Assembly (NCBI RefSeq): GCF_000980895.1
Contig: NZ_LAZX01000094.1
Location: 992,001-1,056,000 of the forward strand
Length of the DNA: 64,000 nt
Reading direction: 5' to 3'
Origin: Sphingomonas sp. Ag1
GTDB taxonomy: Bacteria > Pseudomonadota > Alphaproteobacteria > Sphingomonadales > Sphingomonadaceae
The first letter of the stretch is position 1. Every line of letters begins with the position of its first letter. The notes under the pieces were generated by a model. The model had not been told where the DNA came from. It was given only the letters and a program-made list of their open reading frames with translations, and searched no databases. Below, piece by piece: positions 28,627 through 37,339 of this stretch. The position numbers and the translations under genes are program-made.

Positions 28627-28660
28627 GGATACCCGCTCGCCACATGGTGAGCGGGTATCC
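28627..28660. terminator. Bidirectional hairpin terminator
   Basis: GGATACCCGCTC (28627-28638) and GAGCGGGTATCC (28649-28660) are perfect arms, with further CCA/TGG pairing inside. It lies between the convergent carboxypeptidase and ligase genes. Confidence 0.7.
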
Positions 28661-28668
28661 CGGCGGCG

Positions 28669-30186
28669 TCAGGCGGCCAGTTTCAACGCACCGACATAGC
28701 GGTCGCGCAACTCACGCTTCAGCACCTTGCCGATCGGGCCGCGCGGCAATTCCTCGACGATGCTCACGTCCGCCACGCGCTGCATCTTGCCGACGCGCGC
28801 GTTGATCCACTCCTTGATCGCACCCGCGTCAGCACCCGGGGCGACCACGAAGGCGACCGGCGTCTCGCCCCAGGTCTCGCTCGGCACGCCGACCACGCTC
28901 GCCTCCTGCACCTCCGGATGCGCTGCGACGACCGCCTCGATATCCGAGGGGTAGATGTTGAACCCGCCGGAAATGATCATGTCCTTCTTGCGGTCGACAA
29001 TCGTCAGGAACCCGTCCTCGTCGATCCGCCCGATGTCGCCGGTGCGCTGCCATACGCTGCCGTCGGGCGCGATCCAGCGGCTGGCCGCGGTTTCCCCGGG
29101 CCGATTGTGATAGCCGATCATCATGCCGGCGGAGCGGGTGACGATCTCCCCCTGCTCGCCCGGCGCAACGTCGCGATCATCATCATCCAGCAGCCGCACC
29201 TCGCCCCCACCCGGCGCGATCCGGCCCACCGTGTGCAGCTTGTCGGGATGCTCATGCGCGAACAGAACGAAGCTCGCGCCCCCTTCGGTCATGCCATAAT
29301 ATTCGACCAGCCCGCCGGGCCAGCGATCCAGCATCTCGCGCTTCATCGCCGGCGCGAAGGGCGCCGAGGTGCAATATTTGACGCGAAACGCGCTAAGGTC
29401 GGTACGGTCGAAATCGGGATACGCCAGCAGCCGGGCGCACATCACCGGCACCAGCATGGCATGGGTTACGCGATGCCGTTCGGCCAGCGCCAGCCATCGG
29501 CCGGCGTCGAACTTGGTCATCAGCACGATCGTCCCGCCCGCGCCGATCGTCTGCACCAGCGCCGACAGCGTGGTGTTGGAATAAAGCGGCGTCGCCAGCA
29601 GCGTCACGGCATCGGGGCCGTACCCCCGTGCGCCGCCACTCTCCAGCATCCGCGCGCGATAGCGGAACGGCTGGACGATTCCCTTGGGTGTGCCGGTGGT
29701 GCCGGAGGAATAGATGATCGTCATCGGCGCATCGCCATCCACCGCGACCGGCGCCGCATCGTCCGCATCGGCCGCGCCGTCCTGCGCCAGCCACCGGTCG
29801 AACGGCTCGCCCAGCATCACGACCTCGGCTGAAACCTTGAACGGCAGCGCCTCGTCGGTGAACAGCAGCGTCGCGCCGGAATCGCGGATCATCGCCTGCT
29901 TGGCGCCATCCTCCGCCGACACGGGAATGGCCGCCAATACCATGCCGGCCCGCGCCGCCCCGACCATCAGCGCCAGATAGGCTGGCCCGTTCGCGGCCAG
30001 CACCGCAATCGTGTCCCCGGCGCTGGCGCCTGATCGACGAAGCGCGGCCGCAATCCGGGCACCCAGCCGGTTCATCTCGCCATAGGTCACCCGTGCGTCG
30101 TCGCTGATCAGCAGCACGTGATCGCGCGCGCCCGCCGCGCGCCGCGCAATCACGTTCGATAGGGTGGACAGATGTTCGTCGCTCAC
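28669..30186 (-). CDS. AMP-dependent acyl-CoA synthetase/ligase
   Basis: Activates a carboxylic acid to its CoA thioester through an acyl-AMP. 505 residues with the ANL core motifs in order: IIYSSGTTGTPKG (A3), YYGMTEGG (A5), RTGDIGRIDEDGF (A7), DRKKDMIISGGFNIYPSDIE (A8) and GPIGKVLKREL (A10 lysine). Start GTG 30186 has GAGAGGAAG upstream; the longer form from 30225 adds a short charged peptide unlike the family. It is divergent from an SDR gene and probably belongs with the neighbouring SDR, CoA transferase and TetR genes. Confidence 0.9.
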   Translation of the reverse strand: MSDEHLSTLSNVIARRAAGARDHVLLISDDARVTYGEMNRLGARIAAALRRSGASAGDTIAVLAANGPAYLALMVGAARAGMVLAAIPVSAEDGAKQAMIRDSGATLLFTDEALPFKVSAEVVMLGEPFDRWLAQDGAADADDAAPVAVDGDAPMTIIYSSGTTGTPKGIVQPFRYRARMLESGGARGYGPDAVTLLATPLYSNTTLSALVQTIGAGGTIVLMTKFDAGRWLALAERHRVTHAMLVPVMCARLLAYPDFDRTDLSAFRVKYCTSAPFAPAMKREMLDRWPGGLVEYYGMTEGGASFVLFAHEHPDKLHTVGRIAPGGGEVRLLDDDDRDVAPGEQGEIVTRSAGMMIGYHNRPGETAASRWIAPDGSVWQRTGDIGRIDEDGFLTIVDRKKDMIISGGFNIYPSDIEAVVAAHPEVQEASVVGVPSETWGETPVAFVVAPGADAGAIKEWINARVGKMQRVADVSIVEELPRGPIGKVLKRELRDRYVGALKLAA

Positions 30187-30239
30187 CGCAGCTTCCTCTC
30201 GCCTTTTTCCATCCGGTAAAACCACAGGCGCATTTCGGC

Positions 30240-30268
30240 TTGCGGCTCCCCTCCGCCTGTTTTAACGA
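30240..30268 (+). promoter_or_regulatory. Putative promoter of the second SDR gene
   Basis: TTGCGG (30240-30245) and TAACGA (30263-30268) have a 17-base spacer in the divergent gap between the ligase and SDR genes. An imperfect inverted repeat built on CAGGCG/CGCCTG overlaps it and could be a regulator site. Confidence 0.35.
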
Positions 30269-30338
30269 CCATAAAGACAAATTGGCAAGGGAGCGGATGC
30301 GCATGGCACGCTGCCCGCCCGATGTTGGGAGAGAGACG

Positions 30339-31238
30339 ATGAACCGCGACGATCTGATGTTCCGCGACAATCTGCTTGAGGGTCATCGCATCCTGGTCAC
30401 CGGCGGCGGCACTGGCCTTGGCAAAGTGATGGCGGAGGCGTTCCTGATCCTCGGCGCCGACGTATTCATTTGCGGGCGTCGTGGCAGCGTGCTCGATCAG
30501 ACGGCCGATGAATTGATGAACGCGCATGGCGGCAAGATGGTCGGCCTCGCCTGCGACATTCGCGACGAAGCCGCGATCGAGGATATGCTTGACCGTATCT
30601 GGAACAATGGCGGCGCGCTCACCGGCCTCGTCAACAATGCCGCGGGCAATTTCGTCAGCCGCACCGAAGATCTCTCAATGCGCGGTTTCGACGCTATTTC
30701 CTCCATCGTGTTCCGCGGGTCGTTCGCGATGACGCTGGCTTGCGGCAAGCGCTGGATCGACCAGGGCGTCTCCGCCTCCGTGCTGTCGATCCTTGCCACC
30801 TGGGTGTGGAACGGCTCGGCCTTCACCGTGCCCAGCGCCATGTCGAAGGCGGGCGTCAACGTAATGTCGCAGAGCCTAGCGGTCGAATGGGCCGATCGCG
30901 GCATCCGTCTCAACTGCATCGCACCGGGCACCTTCCCGACCGAGGGCATGTCCGCCCGGCTGCGCCCGACCGATGGCGAGCAGGCGTTCCGCGACACGAC
31001 TGATTACCCGATGGGTCGCGTCGGGCGGATGCCGGAACTGGCCAATCTCGCCGCCTTCCTCATGTCGCCGCAGGCGGAATATGTCAGCGGCCAGACGATC
31101 GCGATCGACGGCGCGCGTTATCTCGCGACCGGCGGCAACTTTTCCTCGATGCGGTCGTGGAGCGACGAACAATGGGCCGCGGCGCGCGATTCGATCCGCG
31201 CCACCACCGCGAAGGACAAGGCCGCACGAACCGCCTGA
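30339..31238 (+). CDS. SDR family oxidoreductase, 2,4-dienoyl-CoA reductase-like
   Basis: 299 residues. The cofactor loop is ILVTGGGTGLGKVMA, then FICGRRGSVLDQT (NADP-type arginines), LVNNAAGNFVSRTEDLS and a C-terminal VSGQTIAIDGARYL. The NNAAGNF signature and the lack of an ordinary YxxxK (it has VPSAMSKAGVN) resemble the peroxisomal/mitochondrial 2,4-dienoyl-CoA reductase group, which lacks the usual tyrosine. It likely reduces or oxidises an unsaturated acyl-CoA. It precedes a CaiB/BaiF gene that seems to have its own promoter. Confidence 0.8.
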   Translation: MNRDDLMFRDNLLEGHRILVTGGGTGLGKVMAEAFLILGADVFICGRRGSVLDQTADELMNAHGGKMVGLACDIRDEAAIEDMLDRIWNNGGALTGLVNNAAGNFVSRTEDLSMRGFDAISSIVFRGSFAMTLACGKRWIDQGVSASVLSILATWVWNGSAFTVPSAMSKAGVNVMSQSLAVEWADRGIRLNCIAPGTFPTEGMSARLRPTDGEQAFRDTTDYPMGRVGRMPELANLAAFLMSPQAEYVSGQTIAIDGARYLATGGNFSSMRSWSDEQWAAARDSIRATTAKDKAARTA

Positions 31239-31262
31239 CCATCGCGCCGCGCGCGATATTGC

Positions 31263-31288
31263 CGTGCCGCCGATTACTTTACGGCACG
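31263..31288 (+). terminator. Hairpin after the second SDR gene
   Basis: CGTGCCG (31263-31269) pairs with CGGCACG (31282-31288); a short AAACTTTT stretch follows. A modest intrinsic terminator between the SDR and CoA transferase genes. Confidence 0.4.
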
Positions 31289-31319
31289 CGAAACTTTTAC
31301 GCCAACGTTCAGGCTTTGC

Positions 31320-31348
31320 TTGAACAATCAGAAACCAGCACGTTAAAT
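31320..31348 (+). promoter_or_regulatory. Putative sigma-70 promoter of the second CaiB/BaiF gene
   Basis: TTGAAC (31320-31325) and TTAAAT (31343-31348) with a 17-base spacer lie in a locally AT-richer gap. Transcription would begin near 31355, after the upstream in-frame start at 31347, which supports ATG 31398 as the true start. Confidence 0.55.
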
Positions 31349-31397
31349 GGTGCACAAGCGATCGGCGACAGCCGGGCGCAGGACGGGAGTGGAAATC

Positions 31398-32561
31398 ATG
31401 TTGCAGGGCATCCGGGTGGTCGAACTGGCCAGCTACGTTGCAGCGCCAGGCGCATGCGGGATCCTGGCCGACTGGGGCGCAGAGGTCATCAAGGTGGAGC
31501 CGCCAGCGGGCGATCCCTTCCGCCAGTTCTTCGGCTCGATCGGTCTCGAAAACACCGAAAACCGCGTGTTCGACAATGACAATCGCGGCAAGCGCTCGAT
31601 CGCGCTCGACCTGACGAATGCGGAGGATGCCGAGGTGCTGCGCCGCCTCGTCGCGACCGCCGATGTCTTCGTCACCAACACCCGCCCCGCCAGCCTGGAA
31701 CGGCTCGGCATCGGCTGGGAGCAGCTGAAGGCGATCAAGCCGGACCTGATCTTCGCCAATTTCACCGGCTATGGCAGCGAGGGTGCTGAGGCGGACAAGC
31801 CGGGCTTCGACATCACCGCCTTCTGGGCGCGCTCCGGCCTCTGCTCGCTTACCACGGTGAAGAACGGCGATCCGGCGCAACTGCGCACTGGCATCGGCGA
31901 TCACATGGCCGCAATGGGCCTGGTCGCCGGGATCATGGGGGCGCTGTTCCACCGCGCGCGCACGGGCGAGGGGCAGAAACTGGAAACCTCGCTGCTGCGC
32001 ATGGGCATCTACGCCGCCTCCTGCGAACATGCGATCCAGCTTCAGATGAACAAGCTCGCCTCGACGAAGTCGCGGCCGGAGGCGGTCAATCCGCTCAACA
32101 ATTTCTTCAAGACCGCGGACGGCCAGTGGTTCGTCATGGTGCCACGCCAGGGGTCGGGCGACTGGCCGCGCATCGCCCGCGCGATCGGCCGCCCGGAATT
32201 GCTGGAGGACACGCGCTTCACCGGCGTGCGCGATCGCCGCAGCAATGGGCCCGCGCTGGTCGGCATTCTCGATGAGGCATTCGGCGCGATGACCTGGCCC
32301 GAGGTTCAGGTCGCGCTGGAAGCGGAGAAGGTGATCTTCGGGCCGGTGCAGAGCGTGGCGCAGGCCACCCGTGATCCGCAGGCGCTCGCCGCCGGCTGCT
32401 ATGTCGACGTCGCCGGGCCGCAGGGCGAGATCCGCCTCCCCGCCACGCCGATCGATTTCGAATCCCACCGCCCGTCCGCGCGGCTCGCGCCTGCACTGGA
32501 TGCCGATGGCAATGCAATCCGGGAAGAACTCGGTATCGAGACCGCCAAGACGGCGGCATAA
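31398..32561 (+). CDS. CaiB/BaiF (family III) CoA transferase
   Basis: 387 residues starting MLQGIRVVELASYVAAPG, with ILADWGAEVIKVEPPAGDP (CoA-binding start), NDNRGKRSIALDL and GYGSEG. GIGDHMAAMGLVAGIMGAL contains the probable catalytic aspartate. GGGAGTGG lies 7 bases upstream of ATG 31398. It differs clearly from the other CoA transferase at 24.5 kb, so the two are not a recent duplication. The TetR gene follows by 29 bases, consistent with one transcript. Confidence 0.88.
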   Translation: MLQGIRVVELASYVAAPGACGILADWGAEVIKVEPPAGDPFRQFFGSIGLENTENRVFDNDNRGKRSIALDLTNAEDAEVLRRLVATADVFVTNTRPASLERLGIGWEQLKAIKPDLIFANFTGYGSEGAEADKPGFDITAFWARSGLCSLTTVKNGDPAQLRTGIGDHMAAMGLVAGIMGALFHRARTGEGQKLETSLLRMGIYAASCEHAIQLQMNKLASTKSRPEAVNPLNNFFKTADGQWFVMVPRQGSGDWPRIARAIGRPELLEDTRFTGVRDRRSNGPALVGILDEAFGAMTWPEVQVALEAEKVIFGPVQSVAQATRDPQALAAGCYVDVAGPQGEIRLPATPIDFESHRPSARLAPALDADGNAIREELGIETAKTAA

Positions 32562-32590
32562 CGGTCGTAAAGGCCGAACAAGGGGACAGA

Positions 32591-33238
32591 ATGGCGAAAG
32601 CGGTCGAAAGTAGTAGCCCGGGGGCACATAATGGGCGGAGCGAAGGACCGGCGCGGGAGGTGTTGCTACAGGCCGCCAGCGACCTGATGATCGAACTAGG
32701 CACGCCGGAAGTATCGCTCCACGCCATTGCACGGCGCGCCGGCGTCACCGCCCCGCTCGTCAAATATTATTTCGGCAGCAAGGAGGGGCTGCTGGTGGCG
32801 CTGGTCGAACGCGACACGTCGCGCTCGCTGGCGCAGCTCGACGGGCTGAACGCGATGGCGATCGATCCGCTGGCGAAGCTGAAGATCCACATCGCCGGCA
32901 TCGTGCGCACCTACAGCCGCTACCCCTATCTCGTCGGGCTCCTGAACCACCTGCTGCGCGAATCCCGCACGGAGGGGTCGGACCAGATCAAGGCCAATTT
33001 CGTGATCCCGCTGATCGACGCGCAGCGGCGGATCATCGAGGAAGGCGTGGCGGCCGGGCAGTTCCGCCCGATCGACCCGGACAAGCTCTACTTCATCATC
33101 GTCGGCGCCTGCCAATATCTGTTCTCCTCACGCGTCGCCTTTACGGAGATCATGGACGGCAAGCTCAGCGACGAGGCGTTCGCGCATGATTTCCCGTCCG
33201 CGGTGCTCGACGTGATCCTGAACGGGCTTCGCGCCTGA
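32591..33238 (+). CDS. TetR-family transcriptional regulator
   Basis: 215 residues. A polar N-terminal tail of about 20 residues precedes the TetR helix-turn-helix (AREVLLQAASDLMIELG, SLHAIARRAGVTAPLVKYYF, SKEGLLVALV). The C-terminal ligand domain has no specific signature, though its form resembles regulators of fatty-acid-like degradation genes. It sits at the end of the ligase/SDR/CoA transferase block and is the natural candidate to repress it. Confidence 0.88.
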   Translation: MAKAVESSSPGAHNGRSEGPAREVLLQAASDLMIELGTPEVSLHAIARRAGVTAPLVKYYFGSKEGLLVALVERDTSRSLAQLDGLNAMAIDPLAKLKIHIAGIVRTYSRYPYLVGLLNHLLRESRTEGSDQIKANFVIPLIDAQRRIIEEGVAAGQFRPIDPDKLYFIIVGACQYLFSSRVAFTEIMDGKLSDEAFAHDFPSAVLDVILNGLRA

Positions 33239-33300
33239 TCCCTGGGGGTTGATCGCGGGGCGTTGATCGCGGGGCGCAGGTCACGGCCAGCTCTCCGCGA

Positions 33301-33329
33301 TTGACCCGTCGGCGCCGCGCCGCTAGACG
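33301..33329 (+). promoter_or_regulatory. Putative promoter of sugE
   Basis: TTGACC (33301-33306) and TAGACG (33324-33329) with 17 bases between. The leader to GTG 33410 would be about 74 nt and contains the ACGG-loop hairpin described separately. Confidence 0.45.
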
Positions 33330-33372
33330 CCGCACCGCGGCGACCACGTTCCCGCCCCGCCAAGGGTGTCAA

Positions 33373-33392
33373 GTCCGGGACGGCCCGGCAGT
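33373..33392 (+). promoter_or_regulatory. Hairpin with ACGG loop in the sugE leader (half guanidine-II-like element)
   Basis: CCGGG-ACGG-CCCGG forms a short GC stem capped by an ACGG tetraloop closed by G-C. That is the repeating unit of guanidine-II (mini-ykkC) riboswitches, which normally carry two such hairpins. A second ACGR hairpin was not found in the leader, so this is only a candidate. It lies a few bases before the GGAGG of sugE. Confidence 0.3.
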
Positions 33393-33409
33393 CCTGAATG
33401 GAGGCTGCT

Positions 33410-33730
33410 GTGGCGTGGATCTATCTTGTTGTTGCCGGTATTCTCGAAGTGGTCTGGAGCTTCTTCATGAAGCAGTCCGACGGCTTCACCAAATGGCAGC
33501 CGACGCTGATCACCTTCGCGACCATGTTCGTCAGCTTCGGCCTGTTGTCGCTGTCGATGCGCACCCTGCCGCTTGGCACCGCTTATTCGATCTGGACCGG
33601 GATCGGTGCGGTTGGCGCCTTTGTCGCGGGCGTGCTGCTGCTCGGCGAACAGGCCAGCCCGATGCGCATCCTGGCCGCCGCGATGATCGTCGGCGGCCTT
33701 GTCCTGATGAAATTGTCCTCCCCCGCCTGA
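33410..33730 (+). CDS. sugE: SMR-family exporter, SugE/Gdx type
   Basis: A four-helix inner-membrane exporter of 106 residues; SugE/Gdx members export guanidinium in exchange for protons. The start MAWIYLVVAGILEVVW carries the essential Glu13, followed by the SugE-type sequence MKQSDGFTKW. PLGTAYSIWTGIGAVGAF is the typical third segment. GTG 33410 has GGAGG five bases upstream; the earlier ATG 33398 overlaps that site. Upstream lies a tandem 14-base repeat and a short hairpin. Confidence 0.92.
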   Translation: MAWIYLVVAGILEVVWSFFMKQSDGFTKWQPTLITFATMFVSFGLLSLSMRTLPLGTAYSIWTGIGAVGAFVAGVLLLGEQASPMRILAAAMIVGGLVLMKLSSPA

Positions 33731-33811
33731 CACCTGCCTGGCTGCCGCTTGATCGCGGCGGCGCGGGACTTCATCCTCTCGCCCGTCGATCGCGAACGGT
33801 TGGAGGCCCCG

Positions 33812-34288
33812 ATGAAGGTTCATCGCTACGCGCTGGATGTCGAATGGACCGGCAATCGCGGGGAAGGCACCCGGACGATCGCTGGCTACAGCCGCGATCA
33901 TCGCATCACTGTGCCCGGCAAGCCGCCGATCCATGGCTCCTCCGACCCCGCCTTTCGCGGCGATCCGACACGCTGGAACCCGGAGGAGCTGCTGCTCGCC
34001 TCGATCTGCGCCTGTCACAAGCTCTGGTACCTTGGCCTGTGCGCGCAGGCGGGGGTCACCGTGCTCGCCTATCGCGATGGCGCGGAAGGGGTCATGGAAG
34101 AGGAGCCGGACGGCGCGGGGCAGTTCACCGCGGTAACGCTCTCCCCGACCGTGACGATCACCGCGAGTTCGGACCCGGCCCTGGCGGCCGCGCTGCACGA
34201 ACGCGCCCATGCCATGTGCTTCATCGCCCGGTCTGTCGCTTTCCCGATCCACCACACGCCCGTCATCGAAGTGGCGCCCGCGACCTAG
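33812..34288 (+). CDS. OsmC-family peroxiredoxin-like protein
   Basis: 158 residues; OsmC/Ohr proteins reduce organic peroxides in the cytoplasm through two cysteines. The first cysteine region is LLLASICACHKLWYLGLCA, the second is ERAHAMCFIARSVAFPIHH. The start follows TGGAGGCCCCG. The substrate side of the family (OsmC versus the YhfA-like subgroup) is not settled by sequence. It is followed at 82 bases by the histidine kinase gene, with no clear link. Confidence 0.88.
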   Translation: MKVHRYALDVEWTGNRGEGTRTIAGYSRDHRITVPGKPPIHGSSDPAFRGDPTRWNPEELLLASICACHKLWYLGLCAQAGVTVLAYRDGAEGVMEEEPDGAGQFTAVTLSPTVTITASSDPALAAALHERAHAMCFIARSVAFPIHHTPVIEVAPAT

Positions 34289-34369
34289 CCGCTGCCTGCG
34301 GGGCACCCCGATTGCTTTTTGCGGAACAAACCATGTATCTCTGCCCGTCCATCGATAGGCCTACGCCGA

Positions 34370-37285
34370 ATGTCGCGATCAGAAGAGCTTAGCCGCGAGC
34401 AATTGCTCGACCGACAGACATTCCAGCTTCGGCTGCTGGATCAGTTGCACGACCTGAGCGATCCCCAGCAGATCGTGGCGACGGCCTTCGCCGCGCTGGG
34501 CCAGAAGCTGGGCGTGGGCCGCTGCGGCTATGCGACGGTGTGCGATGACGGCGCGACGCTTCAGATCGAGGCCGACTGGTCCCCCGCCCTCCCGGAACTC
34601 ATGGGCCGGATACCGGGCGCGAAGCTGATCAGTGCGCCGTCGCTGGCGCTGCTGCGCGCTGGCGAGACGCTGATCATTCCCGAAGTCACCGCCGACCCGC
34701 AATCCGAGGGTGACGTCCCCGGTGGCGCCCAGGCGATGATCGTCTTCCCGCTGCTTCGCTACGGCAGGCTCGACGCGGTGGTGTATGTGCAGGAGCCTTC
34801 GCCCCGCGCCTGGACCGCGCAGGAGGTGACGCTGGTGCAGGATGTCGCGCTGCGCGTGCGTGACGCCTTCGACCGCGCGCGTGCGGAGGGGCAGCTGCGC
34901 GCCAGCGAGCAACGCTATCGCGAATTGTTCAACGCGATCGACATCGGCTTTTGCGTCATCAAGGTGCGCTTCGATCCCGATGGCCGGGCCAGCGATTATT
35001 GCATTCTCGAGGTGAACGATGCGTTCGCCGCGCAGACCGGCATTGCCGATGCACGTGGCCGCTGGATGCGCGACATCGCGCCCGATCACGAACAGCATTG
35101 GTTCGACCTATACGGCCGGATCGCCAAGACCGGCATTCCCGAGCAGGTGGAACTGCCCGCCACGACCCGCGACGGGCGCTGGCTGATGGTGAACGCCTAC
35201 CCGCTCGACGCGCCCGAGGAGCATCATGTCGCGGTGCTCTTTTCCGACCTCACCCTGCGCAAGCGCACCGAACGCGCGCTGGAACGCAGCCGGGAGGAAC
35301 TGGAGGCCGCCGCCGCCGCCGCTGATCTCGGCCGCTATGATTATCGGCCGCGCGAAGGACGCCTGACATGGGATGATCGCTGCCGCGCCTTGTTCGGCCT
35401 CTCGCCCGGCGTCCCGGTCAGCTACGACGGATCCTTCATGGCCGGCGTCCACCCGGATGATCTGGCGGGGGCGGTCGCCGCGGTGAACGCCGCGCTCGAC
35501 CCCGCCGGGCCGGGCCGGTTCGCGGCGGAATATCGCACGATCGGCATCGAGGATGGCGTGCTGCGCTACGTCAGCGCGCATGGCCTCGCCTTCTTCGAAA
35601 ATGGCGTTGCCACCCGCCTCATCGGCACGGTGCAGGACGTGACCCGCGACCGCGAGGCGACCGCCGCGCTGCGCGAGGTGAGCGAACGCCTGCGCCTCGC
35701 CAGCCGGGCGACCAACGACGCGATCTGGGACTGGGATCTGCGAACCGATCACGTGACCTGGAACGAGGCGCTGCACGCGGTCTACGGCCACCCGCCGTCA
35801 GAAACGGAGGAGACCAGCCAGTGGTGGCTGGACCACATTCATCCCGACGACCGCGCCCGGGTCTATGCCAGCATCCATCTGGTGATCGACAGCCAGGGCA
35901 CCGACTGGTCGGACGAATATCGCTTCCAGCGGCAGGATGGCAGCTACGCCGACGTGCTCGACCGCGGCTATCTGATCCGCGACGGCGATGGCGCGCCGAT
36001 CCGCATGGTCGGCGCGCTCCTCGACGTGACGGCGCGCAAGGCGACCGAGCGCCTGTTGGAGCAGGAACACCAGCGGCTCGTGCACGAGATCGAGGAGACC
36101 ACGGCGGAGCGTGACCGCGCAGAGGAGGCGCTGCGCCAGTCGCAGAAGATGGAGGCGGTCGGCCAACTCACCGGCGGCCTGGCGCATGATTTCAACAATC
36201 TGCTGACCGGCATTTCGGGCGCGCTGGAGATGATGCAGGTGCGCATCACGCAGGGCCGGGTTGCGGAGCTGGAGAAATATTCCGTCGCCGCGCAGGGTGC
36301 GGTGCGCCGCGCCGCGGCGCTCACCCACCGGCTGCTCGCCTTTTCGCGCCGGCAGACGCTCGATCCCCGCCCGACCGACGTCAACCGGCTGATCTTCGAT
36401 GTCGAGGAACTGATCCGCCGCACGGTCGGCCCGCATGTCGAGGTTGAAACCGCCGGCAAGACCGGCCTGTGGACGACCTTGGTCGATCCGAACCAGCTCG
36501 AAAACGCGATCATCAACCTGTGCATCAATGCGCGGGACGCCATGCCCGACGGCGGGCGTATCACGATCGAGACCGCCAATTGCCGCCTCGACGATCGTGA
36601 CGCACGGGAGCGTGATCTCGCGCCGGGCGAATATGTGTCCATTTCGGTCACGGATACCGGCACCGGCATGCCGCCCGATGTCGTGTCACGCGCTTTTGAC
36701 CCCTTCTTCACCACGAAGCCGATCGGCGAGGGAACGGGCCTTGGCCTGTCGATGATCTACGGTTTCGCGCGCCAGTCGGGCGGCCATGTCCGGATCGACA
36801 CCGAACTGGGCGCGGGCACAACGATGTGCATCTACCTGCCGCGCCATATGGAGGCGCCGGATGTGGAGGCGGCGCAGGCCGGAACCGGATCGTCGATGCT
36901 GGAACAGGATGCGCAGGCGGATGCCGGCTGCATCCTCGTCGTCGATGACGAACCCACCGTGCGCATGCTGGTCGTCGAGGTGGCCGAGGATCTCGGCTAT
37001 GACGTGCTGGAGGCGTTCGACGGCCAGAGCGCGATGCGCATCCTGCAGGCGCATCCGGGCATCGACCTGCTGATCACCGATGTCGGGCTGCCCGGCGGCA
37101 TGAACGGGCGCCAGATCGCCGACGCGGCGCTCAGCCTGCGGCCCACGCTGAGGGTGTTGTTCATCACCGGCTATGCCGAAAATGCCGTGATCGGCAGCGA
37201 TCAGCTCGCGCCCAACATGGCGCTGGTGACGAAGCCATTCGCGATGGATGCGCTCGCCGCGCGGATCCGCGAGATCATGGACTGA
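34370..37285 (+). CDS. Hybrid sensor histidine kinase (GAF-PAS-PAS-PAS-HisKA-HATPase-REC)
   Basis: 971 residues, cytoplasmic, no membrane segment. An N-terminal GAF-like domain (about 20-170) is followed by three PAS units (about 190-310, 320-440 and 450-570), a short coiled coil, the dimerisation/phosphoacceptor helix (GQLTGGLAHDFNNLLTG, His606), a kinase domain with NLCINARDAM (N box), DTGTGMP (G1) and EGTGLGLSMIYG (G2), and a C-terminal receiver with Asp904 in LLITDVGLPGG and Lys in VTKPF. No partner response regulator is adjacent, so the output must be elsewhere. Signal unknown. Confidence 0.92.
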   Translation: MSRSEELSREQLLDRQTFQLRLLDQLHDLSDPQQIVATAFAALGQKLGVGRCGYATVCDDGATLQIEADWSPALPELMGRIPGAKLISAPSLALLRAGETLIIPEVTADPQSEGDVPGGAQAMIVFPLLRYGRLDAVVYVQEPSPRAWTAQEVTLVQDVALRVRDAFDRARAEGQLRASEQRYRELFNAIDIGFCVIKVRFDPDGRASDYCILEVNDAFAAQTGIADARGRWMRDIAPDHEQHWFDLYGRIAKTGIPEQVELPATTRDGRWLMVNAYPLDAPEEHHVAVLFSDLTLRKRTERALERSREELEAAAAAADLGRYDYRPREGRLTWDDRCRALFGLSPGVPVSYDGSFMAGVHPDDLAGAVAAVNAALDPAGPGRFAAEYRTIGIEDGVLRYVSAHGLAFFENGVATRLIGTVQDVTRDREATAALREVSERLRLASRATNDAIWDWDLRTDHVTWNEALHAVYGHPPSETEETSQWWLDHIHPDDRARVYASIHLVIDSQGTDWSDEYRFQRQDGSYADVLDRGYLIRDGDGAPIRMVGALLDVTARKATERLLEQEHQRLVHEIEETTAERDRAEEALRQSQKMEAVGQLTGGLAHDFNNLLTGISGALEMMQVRITQGRVAELEKYSVAAQGAVRRAAALTHRLLAFSRRQTLDPRPTDVNRLIFDVEELIRRTVGPHVEVETAGKTGLWTTLVDPNQLENAIINLCINARDAMPDGGRITIETANCRLDDRDARERDLAPGEYVSISVTDTGTGMPPDVVSRAFDPFFTTKPIGEGTGLGLSMIYGFARQSGGHVRIDTELGAGTTMCIYLPRHMEAPDVEAAQAGTGSSMLEQDAQADAGCILVVDDEPTVRMLVVEVAEDLGYDVLEAFDGQSAMRILQAHPGIDLLITDVGLPGGMNGRQIADAALSLRPTLRVLFITGYAENAVIGSDQLAPNMALVTKPFAMDALAARIREIMD

Positions 37286-37339
37286 TCACCCGCCGACGCG
37301 CACGCGGGCAGCATCGCCGCGCGTCGGCCGGGATTGCCG

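Noticed and set aside
33248-33275. Two tandem copies of a 14-base unit as a possible CRISPR or iteron array
   Set aside because: Only two units, no spacers, and no replication or Cas gene nearby; noted only as a local duplication.
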